Positions 15,492 to 22,780 are shown, counted from the stretch's first letter. The stretch is DNA of 26,317 nucleotides from Deltaproteobacteria bacterium UBA2957 (GCA_002348535.1 DEBL01000371.1:1-26317); one strand, 5' to 3'. Notes: generated from the letters alone by a model not told the origin. Program-made: numbers and translations.

Positions 15492-17113
15492 TAAGAAATT
15501 TTGTCCTTCATGTCCCGAACTCGAAGGCCGAGTTGATTGAACCGGAGTTGGACCTTTCTGGCTGCATCAGCATCCCCGAGCAGCACACTTGCCATGGCGG
15601 CAAAATCGCCACGGTGCTGAATGTACAAAATCGAAAAGTACTGGCGCTCGACGTCCTGAGCAACCTTGTTCAAGCCGGACATGGCGCGAAGGTGAATACC
15701 CATCGACTGGCCATCAGCCTCGTTGGGCCCTGCCACACGCATCGCCCTGAGTTGGTCCCGAACAACCTTGGGTCGAACCTGAACCACGTCCACTCGACCC
15801 TCCGTTGCGCGCCTCGCATGCCCCCCTGCAGCAATCGCTTCTGCCAAAGCAAGTGTGAGTGCGTTCTCGATCGACATCGCAAATTCCCGCAGATTTCCCG
15901 GCCAACGGTGCGACCGGATGTGGGCCATCGTTGGCTTGGGAAACCAAAACTGTAGCGTATGCTCAATGGGTTTCGGTGCGCGGTCCGAAACATGCGCCTC
16001 AATGGTTGAAATCTCACGCATTGTGAGGCTCGCATATTCGGCGACCAGTCCAGCCAAGTAGCCCTCGGACCCGATCCGGTCGACGGTGAAGCGCACCAAC
16101 CGGCCCCAGTCAACCCCCCGTTCAGTTAAGGCGGGGAGCGTAATCGCTGATGCCGGGTTGAGCCGCATGTACAGGTCTGACCTAAATCGTCCTTGACCCA
16201 CCAGAACTCCTAAATCTTCATTGGTCGCGACGACGAGTTTTACGTCCACCGACCGCTCTTTCGTATCCCCAACACGTGTCACTCTTCGTTCTTGGAGTAC
16301 CGCGAGCAACATCTTCTGCACCTCATTGGACAAGTTGGCGATCTCGTCGATGAACAATGTCCCGTCATGGGCATCTTCGAACGCTCCGGACCGGTCGGAC
16401 ACCGAACCCGTATAGGCACCGCGGACCGAACCAAACAAGTGTGCTGCCACGAGGTCAGATGGAAGGGTGGACAGGTCCACCGCGATGAACTTTCCCTTGC
16501 GGCGACTCTTTTTATGAACGAAATGACGCGCAATCAACGATTTCCCCGATCCGGTAGGACCGAGCAGCATCACCGGTAGACGACCGCGAGAAAATGTTTC
16601 AAGTCTGGACCGGATCGATCGCATTGCCCCCGATCGACCCCAATAGATCGGTCCATCCGCACTCACCCCAATCCGACGTCGCAGGATACCCTCCACCTGC
16701 CCACGCAGGGAATGTGCATCAATGTCTTCATGGTCGAGAAAATAGGTGTATTCAGCGACCCCAAAGCGATCTGCGACGGTTTCCATTCCACTCCCATCTT
16801 GGGCCGTCATCAACACAACGGGCAGGTTGGGGTTGGCGGATCGAAGTCGCTCGAGGATCTGAAAGCCTTGGTCGCGTTTTGCGCGGCGAATTGCGTCAGC
16901 CGATGCTCCGTCTGCGACACCCAGCAACTCGGCAGGCGGCAGGTCAAAGTGAACATCCAGCAATACAAGGTTGATGGACCGATTCAAATCCTCGATGGCT
17001 TGCTGAGCGGCATCCCAACCCCGCGCGGGACCGTGCCATTCGTGCTCGGGCATCGCCCGTCGACACAAATCGATTGTTCGATCTTGGTCATCGATCACCA
17101 GTATGGTTGCCAT
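15491..17113 (-). CDS. Sigma-54-type response regulator (receiver, AAA+, Fis-like C-terminus)
   Basis: 540 residues. The ATG at 17113 was chosen because AGGAGG stands eight bases upstream and the receiver starts there; the frame itself extends to 17233. The receiver (1-145) has Asp8/Asp9 and phospho-acceptor Asp53 in LLDVHFD, followed by an insertion up to RRAKRDQG (76-83). The lysine region reads YFLDHED. The AAA+ domain has Walker A GPTGSGKS (185-192), GAYTGS (232-237) in place of the sigma-54-contact GAFTGA, Walker B GTLFIDE (251-257), the RFRSDLYMRLN arginine-finger block (309-319) and WPGNLREF (404-411). The C-terminal 485-535 looks Fis-like but with altered spacing (VLLGDADAARKVQLRFNQLGL). 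It would activate, or possibly no longer activate, sigma-54 promoters. It lies four bases after the upstream gene. Confidence 0.92.
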   Translation of the reverse strand: MATILVIDDQDRTIDLCRRAMPEHEWHGPARGWDAAQQAIEDLNRSINLVLLDVHFDLPPAELLGVADGASADAIRRAKRDQGFQILERLRSANPNLPVVLMTAQDGSGMETVADRFGVAEYTYFLDHEDIDAHSLRGQVEGILRRRIGVSADGPIYWGRSGAMRSIRSRLETFSRGRLPVMLLGPTGSGKSLIARHFVHKKSRRKGKFIAVDLSTLPSDLVAAHLFGSVRGAYTGSVSDRSGAFEDAHDGTLFIDEIANLSNEVQKMLLAVLQERRVTRVGDTKERSVDVKLVVATNEDLGVLVGQGRFRSDLYMRLNPASAITLPALTERGVDWGRLVRFTVDRIGSEGYLAGLVAEYASLTMREISTIEAHVSDRAPKPIEHTLQFWFPKPTMAHIRSHRWPGNLREFAMSIENALTLALAEAIAAGGHARRATEGRVDVVQVRPKVVRDQLRAMRVAGPNEADGQSMGIHLRAMSGLNKVAQDVERQYFSILYIQHRGDFAAMASVLLGDADAARKVQLRFNQLGLRVRDMKDKIS

Positions 17114-17117
17114 GTCA

Positions 17118-17513
17118 TCACCCTCCTTTGGCCCCTTGGACATTGACCAGAAGTTCCCGAATCCCTTGGCTGGCCTGTTGAGCGATTTGCCCCACTTCCC
17201 GCCAGTCCGTGGATGGGTCATCCCAGGAAACATTGGCCAAATCGTTCATCAGCGCATCGATTTTCATGACCAACGGATGCCCGTGAAGTTCATGCGGGAG
17301 CATCCGCTCCCAAAGTTGCCATGCCGACTCAGTGATGCATTCCCCGTCACCGGTCATTCCGCGCCGTGTTTCACACACATCGCTCCGAACGGCGGCTGCA
17401 AGTGCATCTCCAGCGAGCTCATCACCACCGAATCGAACCTCGAAGACCATGTATTTGGCTACATCGTGAACAAGATCCTCAACTGCCTCAACCAACGCGC
17501 TGCTGCCTCGCAT
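17118..17513 (-). CDS. Hypothetical helical protein of the signalling operon
   Basis: Not recognised. With ATG 17513 as start the product is 131 residues, acidic and helical, without a signal peptide or membrane segment. It contains two cysteines (in VRSDVCETRRG and DGECITES) and a C-terminal region of about 50 residues (EVGQIAQQASQGIRELL) that reads as amphipathic helix. ATG 17513 shares a base with the upstream gene stop (TGATG), a typical coupling junction, whereas a longer start at 17603 would overlap that gene by 91 bases. GGTGG lies six bases upstream. The response regulator ATG follows after four bases. It may be a regulator or adaptor in the pathway; this is inference from position only. 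Confidence 0.75.
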   Translation of the reverse strand: MRGSSALVEAVEDLVHDVAKYMVFEVRFGGDELAGDALAAAVRSDVCETRRGMTGDGECITESAWQLWERMLPHELHGHPLVMKIDALMNDLANVSWDDPSTDWREVGQIAQQASQGIRELLVNVQGAKGG

Positions 17514-17881
17514 CAACGTCCACCAAAGGGCCAAGGCTTTGGCTTGGGTGTCAATGGTGGCGTGGATGCCGGCACCCGGAAAGGCTCCACTTCCATCATC
17601 CATGTTCGACCCACGCCGTCGATTCCTGCAGCAGCCAGTGTGATTCGCATCACGCTGCGGTTCTCCGTCCAACCATCCACAGTGAGGGGGACGTCTTTTC
17701 TCGCCGGCCCCAAATCGGCTGTTTCTCCGCCCTGCACGGCCATTTCCGCGGAGGACCATGAATATTCGGGAATAATCCGAACTGTGTAGTGCCCATCGGA
17801 TGACAGGGTGACCGACACATCGGGCTCAGCGAACGCAAGAACTGTAAGCAAGAAAATCAGCATGGTTTTCTCGTTTTGCAT
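17513..17881 (-). CDS. Hypothetical small secreted protein heading the signalling operon
   Basis: Not recognised. 122 residues with an N-terminal signal peptide (KTMLIFLLTVLAFA, about 5-18). The following stretch alternates as beta strands (DVSVTLSSDGHYTVRIIPEYSW) and ends in a Pro/Lys-rich tail (STPPLTPKPKPWPFGGR). It should be exported to the periplasm or envelope, which is where the TPR part of the kinase probably sits, so it might be a ligand, sensor or target. Starts at TTG 17893, ATG 17881 and ATG 17863 are possible. 17881 is preferred because it supplies a positive residue to the signal peptide, but no clear ribosome-binding site is seen. It is the first gene after the 17882-17942 gap. 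Confidence 0.75.
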   Translation of the reverse strand: MQNEKTMLIFLLTVLAFAEPDVSVTLSSDGHYTVRIIPEYSWSSAEMAVQGGETADLGPARKDVPLTVDGWTENRSVMRITLAAAGIDGVGRTWMMEVEPFRVPASTPPLTPKPKPWPFGGR

Positions 17882-17927
17882 GTTTGATGCCAAACTTTAG
17901 GCACCATAAATCATGATCTATCTACAT

Positions 17928-17933
17928 ATTGTA
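17928..17933 (-). promoter_or_regulatory. -10-like TACAAT upstream of the signalling operon
   Basis: The short AT-rich gap after the App1-like gene holds TACAAT on the minus strand, about 47 bases before ATG 17881. It matches the sigma-70 -10 consensus at five of six positions. The -35 area is not convincing. A sigma-54 (-24/-12) promoter, which might be expected given the operon's regulator, was looked for here and is absent in recognisable form. Confidence 0.3.
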
Positions 17934-17942
17934 GCATTTAAT

Positions 17943-18905
17943 CTATTCAGGCTGACCATGACGGCCCCACCCGCTACCGGACAATACCGATATGTAATCG
18001 ATGGGGTGGCTCACTTCACGTGGAGCATCAATTCCAGCGCCACCCACCAGGGCTACAGCCTCCCGAACGGCCGCTACCGCGTCATTGGGCCCCCTCAATG
18101 CATCGAATGCATCAGCAGAGACCCACCCTCTCCGGACCACATCTTGAGCCAATGCGCCGATGGTCCACGCGTCAAACCCCGACGATTCATATACGTCTTC
18201 CAAGACCTCCTGCACCGCATCGCTCGAAAGGTGACCCTCAGACTCGAGAATAAGGGCGGCCTGCCACCAAGAACGAACGGGAACGACACGCGTACCGAGA
18301 ACCGCGAGGCGAGCCGTGGACACGCCGCGTTCTTGACGAATGAAAATGCGCTCTACAGCCTCGGCACGCGGAACCAGAGCGAGAACATCGAGGGTCGTAT
18401 CAATTTCGTCTGGGTACGCACCGGCTCGTTCCATGATCCGAGATACTTGAGCCGCCCCAATTCGCCCCATCACAGCATCAGCGTATACGGAATACACCAG
18501 CGCATCTGCTTCAACATCATCGCCAAACAACACTTCCGTGGCGCTCGCTGGCGTTTTACTGCGCGCGCGGAGCAGCGCTGGCAGTTTGTACCCAAACTGC
18601 CCCCGAATCGCACGGAAACGGCCACGCCGAACGTTACCAACGTTGTCTTTGAGAACCATCTCATTGAACCGAACGCCATCAAGTGCGAGCTTCTCAGACA
18701 ACACGCGCTTCATCTGCCGAGGGGACCCCGACAATACCGTCACCTTCGTTTCAGACCCATGACTGAGAGCACGCAGAAGCGTCGCCGCGCCCGGCAGCGC
18801 GCGCTTTCGATGCGCAGCCTCTGTCGCCGCCCGAACGACTCCTCGAACCGATTGAAAGTCGGTATCTAAATACGTTTTGTCCAAATCCCAGCGATAGACT
18901 CGCAT
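17943..18905 (-). CDS. App1-like phosphatase domain protein (HAD-like, DUF2183)
   Basis: The 320-residue protein starts at ATG 18905 with AGAGG five bases upstream. The N-terminal RWDLDKTYL (5-13) is a HAD-type DxDxT motif with Asp7, Asp9 and Thr11. Next come VTVLSGSPRQ (55-64, Ser motif II), YKLPALL (106-112, the likely catalytic Lys107) and LFGDDVEADALVY (126-138, motif IV acids). This is the pattern of the App1 phosphatidate-phosphatase-like family found in myxobacteria and yeast. The C-terminal half is Ala/Val/Glu-rich helix without a recognised domain. It has no signal peptide and is presumably cytoplasmic. Phosphatidate is only one possible substrate. It follows the FtsB-like gene by 33 bases on the same strand and may be co-transcribed with it. 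Confidence 0.85.
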   Translation of the reverse strand: MRVYRWDLDKTYLDTDFQSVRGVVRAATEAAHRKRALPGAATLLRALSHGSETKVTVLSGSPRQMKRVLSEKLALDGVRFNEMVLKDNVGNVRRGRFRAIRGQFGYKLPALLRARSKTPASATEVLFGDDVEADALVYSVYADAVMGRIGAAQVSRIMERAGAYPDEIDTTLDVLALVPRAEAVERIFIRQERGVSTARLAVLGTRVVPVRSWWQAALILESEGHLSSDAVQEVLEDVYESSGFDAWTIGALAQDVVRRGWVSADAFDALRGPNDAVAAVREAVALVGGAGIDAPREVSHPIDYISVLSGSGWGRHGQPE

Positions 18906-18938
18906 CGCGACCTCTCGCGGCGCCTCTAACTGAGTTCC

Positions 18939-19289
18939 TTAACGAAGCGAACCACCAAAGCGGTAGATCGTCGAACCTTCTTCCGCCATCAAGAGGTGCT
19001 CGGCTGCTGAACGCTTTACAAATCGAGGGTCACTCCGAAGCATCAATATTCGGGAGCGAAGGACTTCATTCTCGGCGCGCGCCTGTTTGACTTTGGTCTG
19101 CGTTGCATACAACCGTTGCTTCACGCTGGACCGATCAATCAAGCCATCCTCGCCCAAGAGGAACATTCCAACCACCCCCAGCACGAGCGAAACCGGCAAG
19201 ACATTCCAGACAAGACGACGAACCACAACATGGACACCGCTGGAGAATCCAACAGAAGGGCGGACCATGCTTGTGCTACGTGTTGACAT
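18939..19289 (-). CDS. ftsB: FtsB/DivIC-type septum formation initiator protein
   Basis: The 116-residue protein has FtsB architecture. After a short cytoplasmic N-terminus comes a transmembrane helix (about 27-46, VWNVLPVSLVLGVVGMFLLG), then GLIDRSSVKQRLYATQTK and a coiled coil with ENEVLRSRILMLRSDPRFVKRSA (about 73-95), ending in AEHLLMAEEGSTIYRF. The ENxxLxxRIxxLxxDP pattern and the closing Glu-Gly-x-x-Ile-Tyr fit the family. FtsB forms a complex with FtsL and FtsQ that activates septal peptidoglycan synthesis. The start could be ATG 19289 or ATG 19268; neither has a clear ribosome-binding site. No other divisome gene is adjacent; the App1-like phosphatase follows. Confidence 0.88.
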   Translation of the reverse strand: MSTRSTSMVRPSVGFSSGVHVVVRRLVWNVLPVSLVLGVVGMFLLGEDGLIDRSSVKQRLYATQTKVKQARAENEVLRSRILMLRSDPRFVKRSAAEHLLMAEEGSTIYRFGGSLR

Positions 19290-19538
19290 GCCAAATGGGG
19301 GTATCGGAAAGGGTGGAAGAAGTCTACCTAACTTACTGAAATAAGGTCATTAAAAGCCAAAAAACACACGCTCTGCAGGCAACAGGGTTTCGCCGAAAGA
19401 GATGGATCGACGCCGATTCACGCCGAATCGAACCAAACCCTAAATTGATGGCAATTAAGGTCGATTAATTAGCGTTCCCTGTTCCAGACTTCGGTGCAAC
19501 AGCGCCTCATTTTGCATTGCCGCGTCAATACTCGACGA
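19290..19538. other. Gene-free stretch between ftsB and exbD
   Basis: 249 bases without a credible gene. It should hold the ftsB promoter and the end of the exbBD transcript, both on the minus strand. It contains a six-base inverted repeat (CGATTC at 19414-19419 with GAATCG at 19425-19430, five-base loop), a small AATTG/CAATT repeat near 19443-19456 and an AT-rich run, but no GC stem followed by a T-tract. No RNA gene is recognised. Confidence 0.6.
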
Positions 19539-19958
19539 CTACTCGTCGCGCTCGACTGCCTCGCCTTCCGTCGCAATTGCAAGACGGGTCAACCCCTTCG
19601 AACGTGCAGCGTCCATAATGGCCACGACCCTTCCGTGAGAAACGGACCGGTCGGCTTTCAGCAGCACGAGGGTGTTTACATCGGTGGCGGCCACCCGCTC
19701 GAGTGCGGCATTCAGGCCCTTTAGGTCCACGGCAACATCATCGACGAAGACACTGCCGTCTTCACCAACCAAGACGCTCACATCTTCGGTATCACGCAGC
19801 ACCGTATCGGAGCTTGACCGTGGAAGATCGACCTCAAGACCGGGCGCTGTCACGAATGTCGTGGACACCATAAAGAACAAAACGAGCTGGAAAATGATGT
19901 CGATTAACGGCGTGACATCCACACCAACCTCGCCTCTTCGGGAACGGGAAAAGTTCAT
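19539..19958 (-). CDS. exbD: ExbD/TolR-type biopolymer transport protein
   Basis: 139 residues. A short basic cytoplasmic N-terminus (MNFSRSRRGEVGVDVTPL) leads into one transmembrane helix, LIDIIFQLVLFFMVSTTF (about 18-35), with Asp20 in the place of the protonatable aspartate of ExbD/TolR. A periplasmic domain (about 40-139) follows with VLLKADRSVSHGRVVAIMDAAR. ExbD with ExbB forms the proton-driven motor that energises TonB- or Tol-type envelope processes. Its ATG overlaps the exbB stop by four bases (ATGA), so the pair is translationally coupled. No TonB, TolA or TolB gene is in view, so whether the motor serves import, envelope integrity or something else is open. Confidence 0.95.
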   Translation of the reverse strand: MNFSRSRRGEVGVDVTPLIDIIFQLVLFFMVSTTFVTAPGLEVDLPRSSSDTVLRDTEDVSVLVGEDGSVFVDDVAVDLKGLNAALERVAATDVNTLVLLKADRSVSHGRVVAIMDAARSKGLTRLAIATEGEAVERDE

Positions 19959-20566
19959 TCGCTGATCCGATCAGGAGCGATGTAGCCGAGTGCCAACAGG
20001 CCTAAATCCTCAAGACTCAAGACCAACCTGTCAGCTCGAGCCAAGACCCAGCGATGAGCCACCAGAGCCGGTATCCCAACGGTCAGCCCGGCCATGGTGG
20101 AAACCAAGGCCTGCGCGATCCCGCCAGCCAAGTTCGCAACCACTCCAATGCCCTCTGACTGAATCACATCGAATGTGACGATCATGCCCCAAACCGTTCC
20201 GAGAAGACCCAAGAGCGGAGCGATGGAAGCCACTGTTCCCAATACAGTGCTGAACCGTTCGAGTTCGGCCGCCTCCCGGCGCCCCACTTCTTCGAGCCGC
20301 TCTTTAATCTCCCCCCGCGGGTGGGAACGCATGGCTATCGCTGACCCGAGGATCCGACCGGCCGCACTGTCGCTTTTGGCTGCTGCCGCCGCAACGTCCC
20401 CCCACCGCTCTTGCCGCATCAACTCATCGACCTCACCAACGAAGCCGTCTGGCACGACTTTCGCTACACGGAGAGCCCATATGCGTTCAAGGAAAACGGC
20501 CAAACCGACAACACTGGCGACCCCAATCGGGACCATAACGGGCCCTCCAGATACGATTAGGTCCAT
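19955..20566 (-). CDS. exbB: ExbB/TolQ/MotA-type proton channel protein
   Basis: About 203 residues with three hydrophobic regions: MVPIGVASVVGLAVFLER (about 10-28), ASIAPLLGLLGTVWGMIVTF (about 112-131) and a longer one with AGGIAQALVSTMAGLTVGIP (about 146-167). GLLGTVWGM followed by IAQALVSTMAGL is the MotA/TolQ/ExbB signature. It forms the pentameric channel around ExbD. GTG 20569 is directly followed by ATG 20566. AGGAG lies seven bases before the GTG and ten before the ATG, so either may be used; ATG is taken here. The gene is divergent from the aminopeptidase across about 43 bases. Confidence 0.95.
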   Translation of the reverse strand: MDLIVSGGPVMVPIGVASVVGLAVFLERIWALRVAKVVPDGFVGEVDELMRQERWGDVAAAAAKSDSAAGRILGSAIAMRSHPRGEIKERLEEVGRREAAELERFSTVLGTVASIAPLLGLLGTVWGMIVTFDVIQSEGIGVVANLAGGIAQALVSTMAGLTVGIPALVAHRWVLARADRLVLSLEDLGLLALGYIAPDRISE

Positions 20567-20597
20567 CACAGATTCACTCCTCGCGCTTAATGTGGAT

Positions 20598-20603
20598 TAG
20601 CAT
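20598..20603 (+). promoter_or_regulatory. -10-like TAGCAT six bases before the aminopeptidase ATG
   Basis: TAGCAT stands six bases before the ATG at 20610, which has no ribosome-binding site. This is the same spacing as TATGAT at the aminotransferase gene (10631-10643). A leaderless transcript would result. TAGCAT is a weaker -10 match, and the alternative start at 20643 would not need it. Confidence 0.2.
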
Positions 20604-20609
20604 TCGCAT

Positions 20610-21695
20610 ATGCCTCGTACCAGAAGCCAATCTCAATGGGCCATGAAAGCGTTGACTGCACTGGTCATGGTCACGGGACTTAGCACGATCATACCCGGTT
20701 GTGGGGTCGGATATGTGGTGCGCTCTGCATACTTCCAAGCCGAACTTTTAAACTCGCGGGTACCCATCGATACCGTCCGAGAACGTGAAGGCGTGACCGA
20801 CGAGGCAATCCGGGCATTCGATAGAATCGCCGATGTCAAAGCCTACGGCGAAGAAATCGGCTTGAAGTCCACCGAGAACTACGAAACGTACGCGGAACAT
20901 TGGGACCGAACCATCTGGAACCTCACCGCGTGTCCGGACTTGGAGTTTACCCCAGTGACGTGGCGATTCCCGATCGTCGGCAAAGTCCCCTATCTCGGCT
21001 TTTTCCGGCGGTCTGATGCCGATGCCTGGGCGGAACGGCTGAGACGGGATGGAAACGAAGTGTTCCTGCGAACCGCGGGTGCATACAGCACCCTCGGATG
21101 GTTTCGAGACCCCGTCCTCCCCGGCATGCTTCGTTGGAGTGACGCCCGATTAGCCAACACCGTTCTCCATGAGCTCGTCCACGCAACCTTATGGATAAAA
21201 GGGAGCGTCAGTTTCAATGAATCGTTCGCCAACTTCGTCGGTGACCGCGCGTCTTTCGACTATCTAAAGGCGCGGTTTGGGGCAGACTCGGACGTGTATG
21301 TCGCCGCAGTGAAGCGCGACGAGGACATGCATCGCTGGAACATGCTTCTGCGCAACCTGTATGGCGAACTGAACACCGTTTACCAAGACCTCACGACCGA
21401 TGAGCAGACCAAGCGAGATCGGCGCAGACAGCTTTATGCAACCCTACCGCATCGGGCCCGTACTGCAGGCTTTCACGATCCCAAGCGTTTCATTGCTGCC
21501 GCCGAAAAAGGTCCGTGGAACAACGCGCGCCTGATGCAATACCGCACCTACAACACCAAGACCGAGCTTTTCGAAGCCGTCTATGCGCAACACGACGGAG
21601 ACATCATCGCATTTATCCACGCGATTGCATCCATTACTGCGGGACAAAAAGATCCGTTTGCAGCGTTGCGTAGAGCCGTCGAAGCGAGAAGGTAA
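20610..21695 (+). CDS. Putative lipoprotein aminopeptidase (PF10023-like zinc metallopeptidase)
   Basis: 361 residues. The N-terminus has a basic start and a hydrophobic stretch ending TIIPGC, a lipobox-like end with Cys31 as the likely lipidated residue. Family-like blocks are GYVVRSAYFQAELL (34-47), FLRTAGAYSTLGWFRDPVL (152-170) and ANTVLHELVHATLW (182-195), where HELVH is an HExxH zinc site. NESFANFVGD (203-212) gives the third ligand Glu204. This matches the bacterial 'predicted aminopeptidase' family. The protein would sit in the envelope, probably at the outer membrane, and trim peptides. The start may be ATG 20610 or ATG 20643 (MKALTALVMV, a more usual lipoprotein signal length); no ribosome-binding site decides between them. 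Confidence 0.88.
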   Translation: MPRTRSQSQWAMKALTALVMVTGLSTIIPGCGVGYVVRSAYFQAELLNSRVPIDTVREREGVTDEAIRAFDRIADVKAYGEEIGLKSTENYETYAEHWDRTIWNLTACPDLEFTPVTWRFPIVGKVPYLGFFRRSDADAWAERLRRDGNEVFLRTAGAYSTLGWFRDPVLPGMLRWSDARLANTVLHELVHATLWIKGSVSFNESFANFVGDRASFDYLKARFGADSDVYVAAVKRDEDMHRWNMLLRNLYGELNTVYQDLTTDEQTKRDRRRQLYATLPHRARTAGFHDPKRFIAAAEKGPWNNARLMQYRTYNTKTELFEAVYAQHDGDIIAFIHAIASITAGQKDPFAALRRAVEARR

Positions 21696-21707
21696 AGAAA
21701 TCTTTAC
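21692..21707. repeat. Inverted repeat GTAAAGA-AA-TCTTTAC at the aminopeptidase stop codon
   Basis: Two perfect seven-base arms separated by AA span the aminopeptidase TAA and lie 198 bases before the sigma-factor start. The repeat is AT-rich with no following T-tract, so it fits a dimeric repressor operator better than a terminator. A looser echo (AAAAAGATTTTTG) follows at about 21714-21726. No known operator consensus is matched. Confidence 0.6.
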
Positions 21708-21905
21708 ATACGAAAAAGATTTTTGTACACGCCCCAACCTGAAGGGCCGCCCAGGTCTTCGGTCGCTTGCCGAGGGCGCTTCGCTTCAGGTCATTGGATG
21801 GACGACATCATGCCATTCAACTCAGTCTTTAAGTTTTGTACGGGTTGATCCGATCAGGTTGGCATGACCTTTGCTTTCTATTGGGCCATCCCCCGGAGGA
21901 AGCCC

Positions 21906-22772
21906 ATGGCGAGAGCATCACGTACATCCACAGGCCCAGGAAATCCACTCTTGAACCAATACCTCAAACGCATGGGTGCCATACCGCTTCTGAAGCGGGA
22001 TGATGAGGTTGAAGTGGCTCGCCTTATCGCACTGAACGGTCCCGACACCGAAATCGCACGCGCAACACTCATCACAGCCAACCTTCGCTTGGTGGTCAGC
22101 ATCGCGAAACAATATTCTTACCGCGGCCTGCCCTTGCCCGACCTCATCCAAGAGGGAAACATGGGGTTGATGAAAGCGGTCGAAAAGTTCGATTACACGC
22201 GCGGCTTCAAGTTTTCCACATATGCCTCGTGGTGGATCCGCCAAAGCATCATCCGCGCAATCGAGAGTCAAATCCGAACCATTCGTATTCCAATCTACAA
22301 GCTCGAAATCGTCAACCAAGTGCACTACACGCAAAAAGCGCTGTACCAAGAGATGGGTCGTGAACCAAACCTGCACGAGGTGGCTGAGCGATTGGGGGAA
22401 GACCCCTCGAAACTCGCCGACCTAATGCGCTTGACGCGGGAACCGACCAGTCTCGATGCACCTGTAAGCGCCGAGTCCGACACTAAAGTGGCCGACTTCA
22501 TCGAAGACGACACGGCCCAAGGGCCGGGCGAAGAGTTCGATGCGGCGTCGCTGCGCGAACAAATCGGGGACGCACTCGCAAGCCTGAGTCCACGCGAAGA
22601 GAAGGTGGTCCGTATGCGGTACGGTATCGGTGAACCCACGCAATACTCGCTTGAAGAGATTGGGCAACGCTTCAATCTAACGCGAGAGCGCATACGCCAG
22701 ATTGAACTCAAGGCCATTCGCAAGCTACGCCATGCCAAGCGCAGCGAGCCTCTTGCGGCATTTGTCGCCTGA
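21906..22772 (+). CDS. Sigma-70 family RNA polymerase sigma factor (group-2-like)
   Basis: 288 residues with regions 1.2 to 4.2. NPLLNQYLKRMGAIPLL (13-29) is region 1.2. NLRLVVSIAKQYSYRGLPLPDLIQEGNMGLMKAVEKF and FKFSTYASWWIRQSIIRAI (101-119) are region 2, with the DNA-melting aromatics. Region 3 is at about 133-185, and SLEEIGQRFNLTRERIRQIELKAIRKLR (248-275) is the -35-recognition helix-turn-helix. It lacks the long N-terminal domain 1.1 and the non-conserved insert of a housekeeping RpoD, so it is probably an alternative (RpoS/SigB-like or RpoH-like) sigma. ATG 21906 is chosen because GGAGG stands six bases upstream; an in-frame ATG at 21864 has no such site. The sigma gene is preceded by a 210-base gap and ends at a hairpin. 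Confidence 0.95.
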   Translation: MARASRTSTGPGNPLLNQYLKRMGAIPLLKRDDEVEVARLIALNGPDTEIARATLITANLRLVVSIAKQYSYRGLPLPDLIQEGNMGLMKAVEKFDYTRGFKFSTYASWWIRQSIIRAIESQIRTIRIPIYKLEIVNQVHYTQKALYQEMGREPNLHEVAERLGEDPSKLADLMRLTREPTSLDAPVSAESDTKVADFIEDDTAQGPGEEFDAASLREQIGDALASLSPREEKVVRMRYGIGEPTQYSLEEIGQRFNLTRERIRQIELKAIRKLRHAKRSEPLAAFVA

Positions 22773-22780
22773 CTTTCCTG

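Noticed and set aside
17514..17603. Longer start (ATG 17603, or the full frame to 17759) for the small helical operon protein
   Set aside because: It would overlap the secreted-protein gene by 91 bases or more, and the first part is Arg-rich shadow sequence. ATG 17513 gives a one-base TGATG junction like the other operon joints.
17882..17942. Sigma-54 (-24/-12) promoter before the signalling operon
   Set aside because: GG and GC doublets occur (TGGTGCC then TTTGGC) but the ten-base spacing between them required for sigma-54 is not met.
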